Source of the DNA: Gluconacetobacter liquefaciens
Lineage (GTDB): Bacteria; Pseudomonadota; Alphaproteobacteria; Acetobacterales; Acetobacteraceae
DNA length: 64,000 nt
Direction of reading: 5' to 3'
Assembly (NCBI RefSeq): GCF_003350405.1
Contig: NZ_QQAW01000001.1
Coordinates: 667,162 to 731,161, forward strand
Positions 8,825 to 17,900 of the stretch are shown one piece after another. How positions within the stretch are numbered: position 1 is the stretch's first letter; each line of letters opens with the position of its first letter. The translations under genes were made by a program, and so were the position numbers. The notes under the pieces were generated by a model. It made no database searches. It was not told the DNA's origin and was given only the letters and a program-made list of their open reading frames with translations.

Positions 8825-8857
8825 TTTCGGCGAAATGTCGGATATAATCGGCATTAT
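8825..8857. promoter_or_regulatory. Lrp-like operator and -10 box overlapping the lrp start
   Basis: TATAAT (8843-8848) lies 8 bases before the chosen ATG, and ATAAT-CGGC-ATTAT (8844-8857) is an inverted repeat that runs into the start codon. A further repeat TTTCG-G-CGAAA sits at 8825-8835. Lrp/AsnC proteins bind such A/T-rich palindromes, so autoregulation and control of the divergent dehydrogenase are likely. Confidence 0.45.
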
Positions 8858-9305
8858 GCAACCCGACGAGACGGACAGAACCCTGTTGGCCCTGCTGGAG
8901 GGCAATGCGCGGATGTCGACCGTGGCGCTCGCACGCCGTGTCGGCCTGTCGCGCACCACGGTGCAGAGCCGGATCGAGCGGATGGAGCGGGCCGGGGTGA
9001 TTGCCGGCTATACGACGGTGACCCCCGCCCATGATGCCGATGCAGTGCGGGCGCATGTGATGATCACGATCACGCCCCGGCATGCGGCCTCGGTCGAAGC
9101 CGCGCTGCGCCCGATCCGCGAAATTCGCGAACTGCATGCCGTCAGCGGCATGGTGGACATGATCGCCATCGTAGGCGCGGGCTCGACCGAGACCATCAAC
9201 CGGGTGATCGACCGGATTGGCATGTTGGACGGGGTGGAACGTACGACCTCGGCGATCATTCTTTCCACCCGGTTCCGGCGGCGGGGGCAGGCGAATCTTT
9301 CCTGA
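8856..9305 (+). CDS. Lrp/AsnC family transcriptional regulator
   Basis: A 149-residue regulator. The N-terminal winged HTH follows the usual pattern (DETDRTLLALLEGNARMS, then LARRVGLSRTTVQSRIERM). The C-terminal RAM/AsnC ligand domain holds the signature GMVDMIAIV and ends with ERTTSAIILST. The start at 8856 gives the typical length; another ATG at 8835 would add seven residues, but a TATAAT box and palindrome lie between them. It is divergent from the saccharopine-dehydrogenase-like gene, so it probably senses lysine or a breakdown product and controls that gene. A leaderless transcript is possible because the -10 box is so close. Confidence 0.9.
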   Translation: MQPDETDRTLLALLEGNARMSTVALARRVGLSRTTVQSRIERMERAGVIAGYTTVTPAHDADAVRAHVMITITPRHAASVEAALRPIREIRELHAVSGMVDMIAIVGAGSTETINRVIDRIGMLDGVERTTSAIILSTRFRRRGQANLS

Positions 9306-9664
9306 CCCGCCAGTTGCTGATGATGCGTCAGCGCTGTGATTGCAGGATCGCCCGCGCGAACGAGGTGGTGGGATCGAAGAATTGGCTTTTGAGAGCCTGA
9401 CCGAACATGCGGTCTGGTGAGCGAGAGCGGCCCTGATGGCCGCCCGCCGCGAAGCGCGGGAAACGCGCGTCGGATCGCGACCAGGGCGCATTTTCGGTCA
9501 GGTTCTGCGTGATGGATCGTGTCCGCACGTACTCTGGTGTCGTCATTGACTGGGGCTCTTGCCCGACCCGCCCTCCTTGGGGTCGGCTCGAACTATCGGG
9601 CAGGCAATGCGTTGAAAAAGCGATATTTGCGGGCAATCGTCCCAGTAACCGAGGAGGCGCGACC
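9306..9664. other. 359-base gap with strong secondary structure
   Basis: No convincing gene is seen. Several hairpins can form: CGGCC/GGCCG (9428-9442), CCGCG/CGCGG (9447-9459), CGACCC/GGGTCG (9564-9585), and an alternative outer pairing TGCCCGA/TCGGGCA (9560-9602) that excludes part of the previous one. It could be a leader of the next gene, an unrecognised small RNA or simply GC-rich spacer. Confidence 0.3.
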
Positions 9665-9922
9665 TTGAGACGTTCAGCATTGGTCCCATTTGTCCTTGCC
9701 GCCCTCTTTTTCGGGACGGCGCAGGCCGCGTCTCGCCAGGAGCAGAGCGCGGCCTGTCGGGGGGATGCCATCAAGCTGTGTACCTTCGCCATTCCGAACG
9801 AAGACAAGATAACGGCCTGCATGAAGAAGAAGGTCGATCAGCTTTCGCCGCGCTGCCGGGCGATGTTCGAGCCGGCGGCAAAGAAGAAGCATCGCCAAAG
9901 CAGGGCGAAGACGCCTTCGTGA
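9665..9922 (+). CDS. Small secreted Cys-rich protein (GLG1-repeat-like)
   Basis: An 85-residue protein with a Sec signal peptide (residues 1-21, cleaved after AQA). The short mature part has four cysteines spaced as ACRGDAIKLC, then TACMKKKV, then SPRCRAMF. This matches the cysteine-rich GLG1-type repeat found in many small alphaproteobacterial secreted proteins of unknown role. The tail is very basic (KKKHRQSRAK). The start is TTG at 9665, chosen because GAGGAGG lies 7 bases upstream and the signal peptide begins there; an upstream in-frame start would add 52 unrelated residues. Confidence 0.65.
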   Translation: MRRSALVPFVLAALFFGTAQAASRQEQSAACRGDAIKLCTFAIPNEDKITACMKKKVDQLSPRCRAMFEPAAKKKHRQSRAKTPS

Positions 9923-9951
9923 CTGGACCCTGACCCGCCTGCGATGAATTG

Positions 9952-10004
9952 CCGGATGGGGCAGAGGCTCCCTCGCGTTGATCGCATGCCTGCCCCGGTG
10001 CCGG
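9952..10004 (+). terminator. Imperfect hairpin after the Cys-rich gene
   Basis: GGGGCAG (9958-9964) pairs with CTGCCCC (9990-9996), extended by CCGG on both sides. It lies about 35 bases after the stop. There is no T-run. The rest of the 320-base gap up to poxB shows no gene I can support. Confidence 0.35.
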
Positions 10005-10242
10005 ACGGTGAAATGAGGCTGGTGCGGGCGGAGAGCGGGAAGGGACAAAGGAACCGGGGCAGCGGCGTTCCGTTCACGTCTTGTTGTGCCGGTGGGGGTG
10101 GGCGGCAAGATGCGGGCTGGCTGGAATTTTCGCATGGCGTGCATGCGGATATTCGCGGCGAGGCTCTGCCCGCCTGCGTGCCGTCCGGACAGGCGCGTTT
10201 CACGATCCGCTGACCTGAGTGATACTTTTCGGGAGATATTGG

Positions 10243-11979
10243 ATGCCTGCCAGCACCGTCGCCGATCTGATTGCCGATACGCTTGTCGAAGCCGGTGTGA
10301 GCCGGATTTACGGCATTGTCGGCGATAGTCTCAATGGTCTGACCGAGGCATTGCGTCTGCGGCCCGCGATCGAGTGGGTGCATGTGCGTCATGAGGAGGT
10401 CGCGGCGTTTGCGGCCGCCGGCGAAGCGCAGGTGACGGACGGACTGGCCGTCTGCGCGGGGTCGTGCGGGCCGGGGAATCTGCATCTGATCAACGGCCTG
10501 TTCGACGCGCATCGCAGCCGGACGCCGGTGCTGGCTATTGCGGCGCAGATTCCGTCGGCCGAGATAGGCGGTGGGTATTTCCAGGAAACGCATCCGCAGA
10601 ACCTGTTTCGCGAATGCAGCCATTATTGCGAACTCGTCTCCGACCCCGCGCAGCTTCCCTATGTGCTGGAAAATGCCATTCGGGCCGCCGTGGGGCAGCG
10701 CGGCGTGGCGGTGGTGGTGATACCGGGAGATGTCGCGCTGCGGCCGGCGCCGGCGCGCGCGCCGGCCGGGCGGCGGGCGTTGCTGCCGCCGCAGCCGCGC
10801 GTGCTGCCGGCGGAGGCCGAACTGGATGCGCTGGCGGAGATGCTGAACGGTGCCGCACGTATTACCCTGTTCTGCGGACGGGGATGTGCCGGGGCGCATG
10901 GGCCGCTCATGCAACTGGCGGAGGTGCTGAAGAGCCCGACCGTACATGCCCTCGGTGGCAAGGAGTGGGTTGAATACGACAATCCCTATGATGTCGGCAT
11001 GACGGGCTTTATCGGGTTTTCGTCGGGTTATGCCGCCATGCAGGGATGTGACCTGCTGCTGATGCTTGGGACCGATTTTCCGTACAAGCAGTTTCTGCCT
11101 ACGGATGCCCGGATCGTGCAGGTGGATATCCGGCCGGAGAATCTTGGGCGGCGCTGCAAGCTGGATCTGGGGCTGGTCGGAGATGTGGGGACGACGATCA
11201 CCGCGCTGCTGCCGAAGCTGACAGTGAAGGCGGACCGGACGCATCTGGACACCAGCCTGGGCCTTTATGCCAAGGCCCGCGAGGGGTTGGATGATCTGGC
11301 GGTCGGTACGCCGGGGCGCAGGCCGATTCATCCCCAGTATCTCGCGAAACTGGTCAGCGAGGCGGCGTCGGACGACGCCGTGTTTACGGCGGATGTCGGC
11401 ACGCCGACCATCTGGGCCGCCCGTTACCTCAAGATGAATGGCAGGCGCCGTCTGGTCGGATCGTGGGTGCATGGGTCGATGGCCAATGCCATGGCGCATG
11501 CGATCGGTATTCAGGCGGCGCAGCCGGGGCGGCAGGTCGTATCGTTGTCGGGCGATGGCGGATTTACCATGCTGATGGGGGACCTGATCACGCTGACGCA
11601 GCAGAAGCTGCCGGTGAAAATTGTTATATTCAATAATGGCGTACTGGGTTTCGTGGCGTTGGAGATGAAAGCGGCGGGGTTTGTCGATGTCGGGGTCGAC
11701 CTGAAGAATCCGGATTTCGCGGCGATGGCGCGGGCTATGGGCATCCATGCCATGCGGGTGGAAGATCCGGGCGATCTGCCGGGGGCTGTGGCCGAAATCA
11801 TGGCGCATGACGGGCCGGCGTTGCTGGACGTGGTGACTGCCACGCAGGAACTTTCCCTGCCGCCGACGATCAAGGCCGAGCAGGTGAAGGGATTCAGCCT
11901 CTATATCCTGCGGGCGATCATGAACGGGCGCGGGGATGAAATCCTCGATCTCGCCAAGACCAATCTGCTCAAACGCTGA
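10243..11979 (+). CDS. poxB: Pyruvate dehydrogenase (quinone) / pyruvate oxidase
   Basis: A 578-residue ThDP enzyme with the three-domain layout of the family. The N-terminal PYR domain holds the activating glutamate in [16 protein letters not shown]. The central FAD-binding domain has GCAGAHG and [13 protein letters not shown]. The C-terminal PP domain holds the ThDP motif from [12 protein letters not shown] to [13 protein letters not shown] and the C-terminal TNLLKR tail point to PoxB rather than acetolactate synthase. PoxB oxidises pyruvate to acetate and CO2 and passes electrons to ubiquinone at the membrane. The start at 10243 follows GGGAGA. It stands alone, with convergent MAPEG after it. 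Confidence 0.85.
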   Translation: MPASTVADLIADTLVEAGVSRIYGIVGDSLNGLTEALRLRPAIEWVHVRHEEVAAFAAAGEAQVTDGLAVCAGSCGPGNLHLINGLFDAHRSRTPVLAIAAQIPSAEIGGGYFQETHPQNLFRECSHYCELVSDPAQLPYVLENAIRAAVGQRGVAVVVIPGDVALRPAPARAPAGRRALLPPQPRVLPAEAELDALAEMLNGAARITLFCGRGCAGAHGPLMQLAEVLKSPTVHALGGKEWVEYDNPYDVGMTGFIGFSSGYAAMQGCDLLLMLGTDFPYKQFLPTDARIVQVDIRPENLGRRCKLDLGLVGDVGTTITALLPKLTVKADRTHLDTSLGLYAKAREGLDDLAVGTPGRRPIHPQYLAKLVSEAASDDAVFTADVGTPTIWAARYLKMNGRRRLVGSWVHGSMANAMAHAIGIQAAQPGRQVVSLSGDGGFTMLMGDLITLTQQKLPVKIVIFNNGVLGFVALEMKAAGFVDVGVDLKNPDFAAMARAMGIHAMRVEDPGDLPGAVAEIMAHDGPALLDVVTATQELSLPPTIKAEQVKGFSLYILRAIMNGRGDEILDLAKTNLLKR

Positions 11980-12051
11980 GACGGATTGTCTGGGCAGAGG
12001 GCGCGGCCTGTGACCGGAGCCTGTGAGACAGCAATACGGTCTGGAAAACGC

Positions 12052-12071
12052 GGGGGGGGGGGGGGGGGGGG
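12052..12071. repeat. Poly-G run of 20
   Basis: Twenty uninterrupted G residues lie between the 3' ends of poxB and the convergent MAPEG gene. Such a run is prone to slippage and can form a G-quadruplex. Its true length may vary or be uncertain in the assembly. Confidence 0.95.
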
Positions 12072-12103
12072 CATGCCGTCCGTGCGTGTTCTCTGGCCGG
12101 TTC

Positions 12104-12490
12104 TCAGAATATCTGGATGATGATCAGTAAGGTTCCGGCCACGCCTGTCAGCCATGCCAGCGTACGGATGCCGGTAACGCCGGTGATGTAGCATCCGGCA
12201 TGCACCACTCGTGCTCCCAGGAACAGCCAGGCGCCCAGCACGGTCATGACGTTGGAAATGCTCGCGAAACGTGCGGTGAGCACGACAATGGCGAAGGGAA
12301 GCAGGTTCTCCACCAAGTTGCGGTGCGCGCGCAGGCCGCGCCCCGCGGCACCCGTTGGTTCGGGGATGTCTTCGCGATTGCCGATCAGGGCGGCCTGTCC
12401 GGTCTGGCGGGCATGGAGCGGCCCGTAGAGCGCGGGCAGGGCGAGGCAGAGGATGGCGGAGCATAGGAGGGCCCAGAGTTCCGACGTCAT
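12104..12490 (-). CDS. MAPEG family membrane protein
   Basis: A 128-residue protein with four hydrophobic segments. It has the bacterial MAPEG pattern: RAHRNLVENLLPFAIVVL in the loop before TM2, then ARVVHAGCYITG and RTLAWLTGV before the last segment. Eukaryotic relatives are membrane glutathione and eicosanoid enzymes; the bacterial ones are mostly uncharacterised. The start at 12490 gives TM1 at the very N-terminus (ELWALLCSAILCLALPAL). It converges on poxB across a poly-G tract. Confidence 0.85.
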   Translation of the reverse strand: MTSELWALLCSAILCLALPALYGPLHARQTGQAALIGNREDIPEPTGAAGRGLRAHRNLVENLLPFAIVVLTARFASISNVMTVLGAWLFLGARVVHAGCYITGVTGIRTLAWLTGVAGTLLIIIQIF

Positions 12491-12647
12491 GATGGGCCTG
12501 CCTCTTGCATCAGAAGGAAGAACGGGCACCGGGCGCAACACGGACGGTCGGCGCAAGTTCGGACCGGAAAAAATGAGCCCTGTCGGTGCATCGGGGCGGG
12601 ACCCTTCATCAGGTGCGCTCCGATGCGTGGCGGAGAGGTCTTGCGGG

Positions 12648-12929
12648 TTAGGGTGAGGGATTGTCCGGCTTGATCGGCGGCGGCGGTCTGCCCGGCCTTT
12701 CCGGTGGGGGCGGGGAGCGGGTGGTGACGCCGGGGATCTTTCTGTTGCTCGGGTCCTTGAGGGGACATGGCCCCGTCTTGCTCCGATCTTTCTCGTTCAT
12801 GCATTTCTCTTCGTGCGCATGGGAAGAAGACGGGGGAGGTGGGGGGTGGGCGCCTTGCGCCGATGCGGGCGACATCATGGAACATGTGAGGCCCGTTATA
12901 ATAAAAGCATATTTCGTGAAATGTGCCAT
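12648..12929 (-). CDS. Small proline-rich secreted protein, unknown
   Basis: A 93-residue protein with a signal peptide (residues 1 to about 24, TGLTCSMMSPASAQ). The mature part is unusually rich in proline and histidine/serine (HPPPPPSSSHAH, later RSPPPPERPGRPPPPIKP) with two cysteines. The start at 12929 has GGAGG at a good distance. No family is recognised; low complexity makes any function call unsafe. It could be a periplasmic or surface spacer protein. Confidence 0.5.
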   Translation of the reverse strand: MAHFTKYAFIITGLTCSMMSPASAQGAHPPPPPSSSHAHEEKCMNEKDRSKTGPCPLKDPSNRKIPGVTTRSPPPPERPGRPPPPIKPDNPSP

Positions 12930-13294
12930 AGAATCCTCCATTGCATCGGGTATCAGATGGCTCTGCACCTCAGGAGGGAAACGGTGGGAAAGGGCGATCT
13001 TTTCCGAAAGGGCGGAAATTTAAAAAATATTGGAATAAAATGGATGAATGGGCGATCGGCATGGAGTCCCAGCATGTTGCTGGGGGCTTCACGAGTCTGT
13101 GATGGTGGAGCGGGGGACGAATGTCTCTGTAATATCAGTGGAGTTCGTCATCTGGATTTGTTTTCAAAAAATCATTTCTAAAAAAGAAAATTTTGAAACT
13201 CCTCTCGTAGAGGTGTATTCAATCGGGTGTGGGCCGTGTCGTCCGGGATGTGCAGCGCGATGCATGGCTCGACCTTGGACAGCAGGAGCATGCC
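12930..13294. other. 365-base A/T-richer gap
   Basis: This lies between divergent starts of the Pro-rich and KGG genes and is more A/T-rich than its surroundings (around 13015-13040 and 13155-13200). TTTTCAAAA (from about 13160) and TTTTGAAA (near 13190) can pair. Promoters for both genes must lie here; I cannot assign boxes with confidence. Confidence 0.4.
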
Positions 13295-13567
13295 ATGATT
13301 TCACTGGAAAAATATCATTCATTCCTCGTGCGCGCGGCGGATAAAGGTGGCAGCAGTGGCGGGAGCCATAATCCTGGCCATTTTACTCAGGATCGAGAAA
13401 AGGCAGCCGAGGCCGGGCGCAAGGGTGGCCAGCATAGCCATGGCAATGTCGGGCATAGTGCCGGTGGCGCCGAGCATAAAGCGGGCAATTTTGCCGATGA
13501 TCCCGAGAAGGCGGCGGAGGCCGGCCGCAAGGGGGGCCATGCGTCCCATTCCCATAAGGGTGCATGA
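13295..13567 (+). CDS. KGG-repeat general stress protein (Con-10/GsiB-like)
   Basis: A 90-residue, very hydrophilic protein with two copies of the stress repeat, F-x-x-D-x-EKAAEAGRKGG, at about residues 31-46 and 66-80, plus an earlier ADKGG. Glycine, histidine and lysine dominate, as in bacterial GsiB/YciG and fungal Con-10 proteins made under desiccation or general stress. Such proteins are disordered and probably protective. The start at 13295 follows AGGAG. Confidence 0.8.
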   Translation: MISLEKYHSFLVRAADKGGSSGGSHNPGHFTQDREKAAEAGRKGGQHSHGNVGHSAGGAEHKAGNFADDPEKAAEAGRKGGHASHSHKGA

Positions 13568-14044
13568 AGCGGGGTGGGGACTCTGTCCGGTAGAGGACGG
13601 CGCTTGATGGAGTGTGCCGGAAGGGGGGGCGCGGCTGACGACAGGGGGCGTGCCCGATCGTAGCCGGGTTTGGAGCGCTTTTCGGACACTCGGTTTTAGG
13701 AAACCCGGCTGGCGGATGACGTCGGCCGGGTTTCTGACATTTTCCGGCACGCGGTGTCTTTCTGTTTTTCCTGAAAGGAAAATTCATGGAGAACCGTTTG
13801 AGAATGTGCCGGGAGAGGGAACCTTCCCAAACCTTTGACGGGCAAGGCAGGGTGAGAACGGATTCTCACACACTGGTGTAGAGGATTTTTGAAAACCGGC
13901 TTATGTCTGGCGCTTTGGGGCTTTCGCGTGACGCTACGCTTTTCGGCGCGTCATAAGCGGCAGGGGCGTGCTGTGGAGCACTCGTCTGCGGTCTGGCTGT
14001 CGGGCAGGGTAGAAAACTGATCCATTCAGTTGAAGGAATTCGTC
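13568..14044. other. 477-base gap with a terminator hairpin
   Basis: Holds the hairpin at 13700-13734, preceded by another copy of GCCGGGTTT (about 13661-13669). The rest (13740-14044) shows no supported gene and presumably carries the promoter of the DUF4142 gene. Confidence 0.4.
13700..13734 (+). terminator. Hairpin terminator
   Basis: GAAACCCGGC pairs with GCCGGGTTTC: a perfect 10-bp stem with a 15-base loop, followed by TGACATTTT. Likely end of the KGG gene transcript. Confidence 0.5.
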
Positions 14045-14611
14045 ATGTTCATGACAAATCGCGCTTTCCCGGTTGCGGCCGGGGCGGTGATCCTCGTCGC
14101 GCTTTCGGGTGGTGGCGGGCTGCGTGCGCAATCGGTTAGCGAGCGGTCCGGGATCAATTCCCTGATCGGCGTCAGCCCTTCCACCGCCGATTTCGTGCGG
14201 ATGGTGGCATTGAGCGACATGTTCGAGATCGAGTCCGCGAAGCTGGCGCTGGACCAGAGCACGGATGCGAAGGTGCGCGCTTTCGCCCAACGGATGCTGA
14301 AGGATCATCAGGCAACAACCACGGAGCTCAAGGCGGCGATTGCCGGGCGTGGGGCGATCGATGCGCCGCCGACCGCGCTGGATGACGCGCATGAGACGAA
14401 GCTGAATCAGTTGCGCAATCTCAAGGGGCTTGGCTTCGATCGGCAGTATCGGACCCAGCAGATTGCGGCGCACGAGGATGCGGTGTCGTTGTTCACGCGA
14501 TACGCAGAAGGCAAGGAGGATCAGGCGCTGCGCAATTTTGCCACGCATGCGCTGCCGACGTTGAAGGAGCATCTGCGCATGGCGCAGGCATTGCCGATCA
14601 TGCACGACTGA
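14045..14611 (+). CDS. DUF4142 domain-containing secreted protein
   Basis: A 188-residue protein with a signal peptide (about residues 1-28, ending GLRAQS) and a helical DUF4142 domain. Landmarks are TADFVRMVALSDMFEIESAK, then ALDQSTDAKVRAFAQRMLKD and the closing ATHALPTLKEHL. The domain is a ferritin-like four-helix bundle; its function is unknown, and members often rise under stress. The next ATG at 14051 is also possible. A GAAGGA site precedes 14045. Confidence 0.85.
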   Translation: MFMTNRAFPVAAGAVILVALSGGGGLRAQSVSERSGINSLIGVSPSTADFVRMVALSDMFEIESAKLALDQSTDAKVRAFAQRMLKDHQATTTELKAAIAGRGAIDAPPTALDDAHETKLNQLRNLKGLGFDRQYRTQQIAAHEDAVSLFTRYAEGKEDQALRNFATHALPTLKEHLRMAQALPIMHD

Positions 14612-14920
14612 CGGGATGTGTGTGATTTATGGTGTTATTGAATGAAAGGATCGTTATCAGGTCATCCTGTTTCGGGAATGCAGGTGCGGTCCGGGTGGAT
14701 GGGGCGGTGGTGGGGGACCGCAAGCTGGTCACACTCCGCCGGCCGGACGATCCGCCCGCATTCTGTTCCGCCATTGCTCGATTGTTTGCCGGCGAGCCTG
14801 ATGTGGTGCATCCCGATATCGAACGATCTTCACCCGCAACCTCTCGATGCGCATTGCATTCCTCTCTGTGTCGATAGCAGCGCCTGTTTGGGCCTGAGAT
14901 CGGGCTTGGAATGTGCCGCG
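14612..14920. other. 309-base gap
   Basis: Lies between the convergent DUF4142 and lhr genes. Short open frames are present but none has a recognisable domain, and no clear hairpin or repeat stands out. Confidence 0.4.
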
Positions 14921-17900
14921 TTACTGATGCCAGCCGAGGCCTTTCGGCATCATCGAGAAGCCGTGGGCGCGCAGGGCGGCGTCGAGGCACGTTGTCTGCA
15001 CGGGGTGGTCATTGACCATCTCAAGCGTGAACATGAGGTGCTTTTCGCGTTTCAGCGCGGCGGCGAGGGCGGACAGGGCGGTGGTGACCCGGTCCGTGTG
15101 GGCGGGGTCGTCCGGATCGAGATAGGTCAGCAGGGTGCGGCCGCCCTGGGTGAGGTAGAAGGCCAGGCGATCGTCCGCGATGACGACGAAGGCGCCGGGG
15201 CGGCGCGTCGGACGGGTTGTGGACGGGTGCGGCGGCCAGGGCAGGGCGGTGCCGAACGGATTGGCGGGGTCGGCTGCCGAAAGTGCGATGGCGAGCGGAG
15301 CGGTGGTGGGGCGCTCGGCATGTGTGCGCAGGCGGTCGATGGTTGCGCGTTCGGCGAACTGCGTGGCGCCCAGCCCTTCGACGAAGCGGCCGCGCAGGAT
15401 CTGGCCGGCGTCTTCCATACTGCGGAAAATCGGCTGGAGGGCGGGGAAGCCGCCGGGCACCGCTTCCGCGATGGTGGCGCCGCGGGTGACGATGCCGTAG
15501 CGGTCCAGAAGGCCCTCGGCCAGGGCCAGTGCCCGGGCGGTGTCGGTGACGGCTTCGCGGGGGAGCAGCGACCAGCGGCCCGACAGGGTGGGGTCGCCCG
15601 ATGGGCGGGCGAAGGCAGCGCCGTGCAGGCCCCGGTGACGCCGCGATCGCTGGACCGGGCGGGGGCGGTGGGTCGCGCGGGCGCCGGAACGGGCGCGCAG
15701 TGGCGACCAGCTATCGGTGGTGACGTGGCCGGTCCAGGCGAGGTCCCATAACGCCGTATCGAGTTCGGAGGCCGTCAGGATCGGGTTGCTGTCCCAGTCG
15801 CTGTCCGGTTCCGCCGCCAGCCGGGCGGGGGCCAGCGTGGCGAGTTGGCGGGCGAAATAGGCGCCGCCATCGGCGAGAATGGCGAGGATGGCGCGCTGGA
15901 GCGGCGAGAGAGCCGCCATGCGGTCGGCATCCGGTGGAGGCGGCAAGGTTTCGGCGGCGAAATCGCTTGGGTGCAGGGACACCAGCCCGTCCTCATTGCC
16001 GGGAGTGGCATGGCCGCACCACAGGACGGTGCCGTGGCTGAGCAGTTCGTCCAGCATCGCCGGGGTGTAGTCGGCGATGCGGGCGCGCAGGATCTGGTTC
16101 TCCCACAACGCGGCCGGCAGGGGGACGCCGGCCAGTTGCTCGATGACCCTGGCGACGCCGTCGATGCCCGCGAGCCGGCCCAGGCCGCCGGGTTCGGCGA
16201 CCAGGACGTGGCGTTCCAGCAGCAGGCGGGTATAGGCATCCTGCCCCGCCGGGCGGGTCGCCGCGCGCGCGGCCTGCAAGGCGCGCAGGCGCAGGCGCTT
16301 GAACACGTCATCGGCGACCCACTCATGGGTTGCCAGCGGGTTGGGGGGCGGTGGGGTTTCGTCCTGTGCTTCCAGCCGGCGTTCGACGCCGAAATTGCCC
16401 TTGAGCAGCTTGCCCTGGTCGCGCAGCCGGTCCAGCGCCGCGTCGGCGACCGAGACGCCGAGGCCGAACCGGAGGGCGAGCGCGTGCGTCGTGAAGGGGC
16501 CATGGGTGCGGGCATGGCGGCCGATCAGGTCGCGGAGTGGATCGGCGGGGGGCGCGAGGAAGATGTCGGGCAGGTTGGGCGGGAGGGTGACCCCCAGCGC
16601 GTCGCGCAGGCGGGCGGCGTCCTCGATGGCGGCCCAGCGTGACTGGCCGGCGATCGTTATGGCGATGATTCGGTGGTCGGCGGCAAGGGTGGCAAGGCTG
16701 GTTTCGGCGTTGCCTTCCGCGAGGCGTTGCGCGACCTCCTGCGCCGATAATGGGCCGAGTTCGCGCAGCAGGTCGGCCACGCCTTCCGGACCCTTTGCGC
16801 GGTAGGATGGGGTCAGGCGCTGCAATTCCTGTTCGACCTGCTGCGTGACCGTGGGATCGAGCAGGGTGCCGAGATCGACTTCGCCGAGAAGGTCGGCCAG
16901 CAGGCCGCTATCCAGCGACAGGACCGAGGCGCGGCGTTCGGCGATCGGGGCGTCGGTCGCATACATGAATTCCGCGACGTAGCCGAACAGCAGATCGGCC
17001 GCGAAAGGCGAGGGGATCTCGGTCGTGACCTCGACGATCCGGACCGCGCCGTCGGCGAGGCGGCGGGCCAGACTGTCGAGGGCGGCGAGGTCGTAGACGT
17101 CGCGCAGGCATTCGCGAGCGGTTTCGATCAGGATCGGGAAATCGGGATGGTCGCGCACGATTTCCAGCAACTGGCCGGCGCGCAGCCGCTGTTGCCACAG
17201 GGGGGAACGGTGACCGGGGGCGCGGCGGGGCAGCAGCAGCGCGCGGGCGGCGCATTCGCGGAAGCGGGCGGCGAACAGGGCCGAGCCGCCCACGGCGTCG
17301 GTGACGATGCCACGGAGTTTTTCCGGGTCGAAGAGGAAGAGTTCCGCGCCCGGCATCTGCCCGGCGGTGTCGGGCAGGCGGGCGACGATGCCGTCGTCGC
17401 TGGCCACCACCGACGGGTCGATGCCGAACCGACGGCGCACCCGCGCCGCGATGGCCAGTGCCCATGGGTCGTGCACGCGGCGGCCGTAGGGCGAGTGCAG
17501 GATGACCCGCCAGTCGCCGGATTCGTCGCGGCAGCGTTCGACCACCAGGGCGCGGTCGGTCGGCAGGATTCCGGTTGCGGTGCGCTGGGCGTCGATCAGC
17601 GCCATGAGGTTGGTGGTGGCGTTCGTGTCGAGCCCCGATGCCCGCAGGCGGTCTTCGGCCTTGTCGCGCGCCTCGGCGTCGAGCGTGGCCAGGAAGGTGC
17701 CGATCGCTTCGCCCAGTTCGGCGGGGCGCCGTAGGCCGTCGCCATGCCAGAAGGGCAGGCGGGCAGAGCGGCCGGGTGCGGGTGTTACGATGACCTGGTC
17801 GTTGGTGATCTGCTCGATGCGCCAGGAGGTGGTGCCCAGGGTGATGATGTCGTTGACCCGGGATTCGTAGACCATTTCCTCGTCGAGTTCGCCGACGCGG

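Noticed and set aside
9944..10213. 89-codon open frame before poxB
   Set aside because: Lies over a hairpin, has no recognisable feature and no good ribosome site.
14642..15751. Plus-strand open frame over the end of lhr
   Set aside because: Gly/Ala/Arg-rich without domains and antisense to conserved Lhr sequence.
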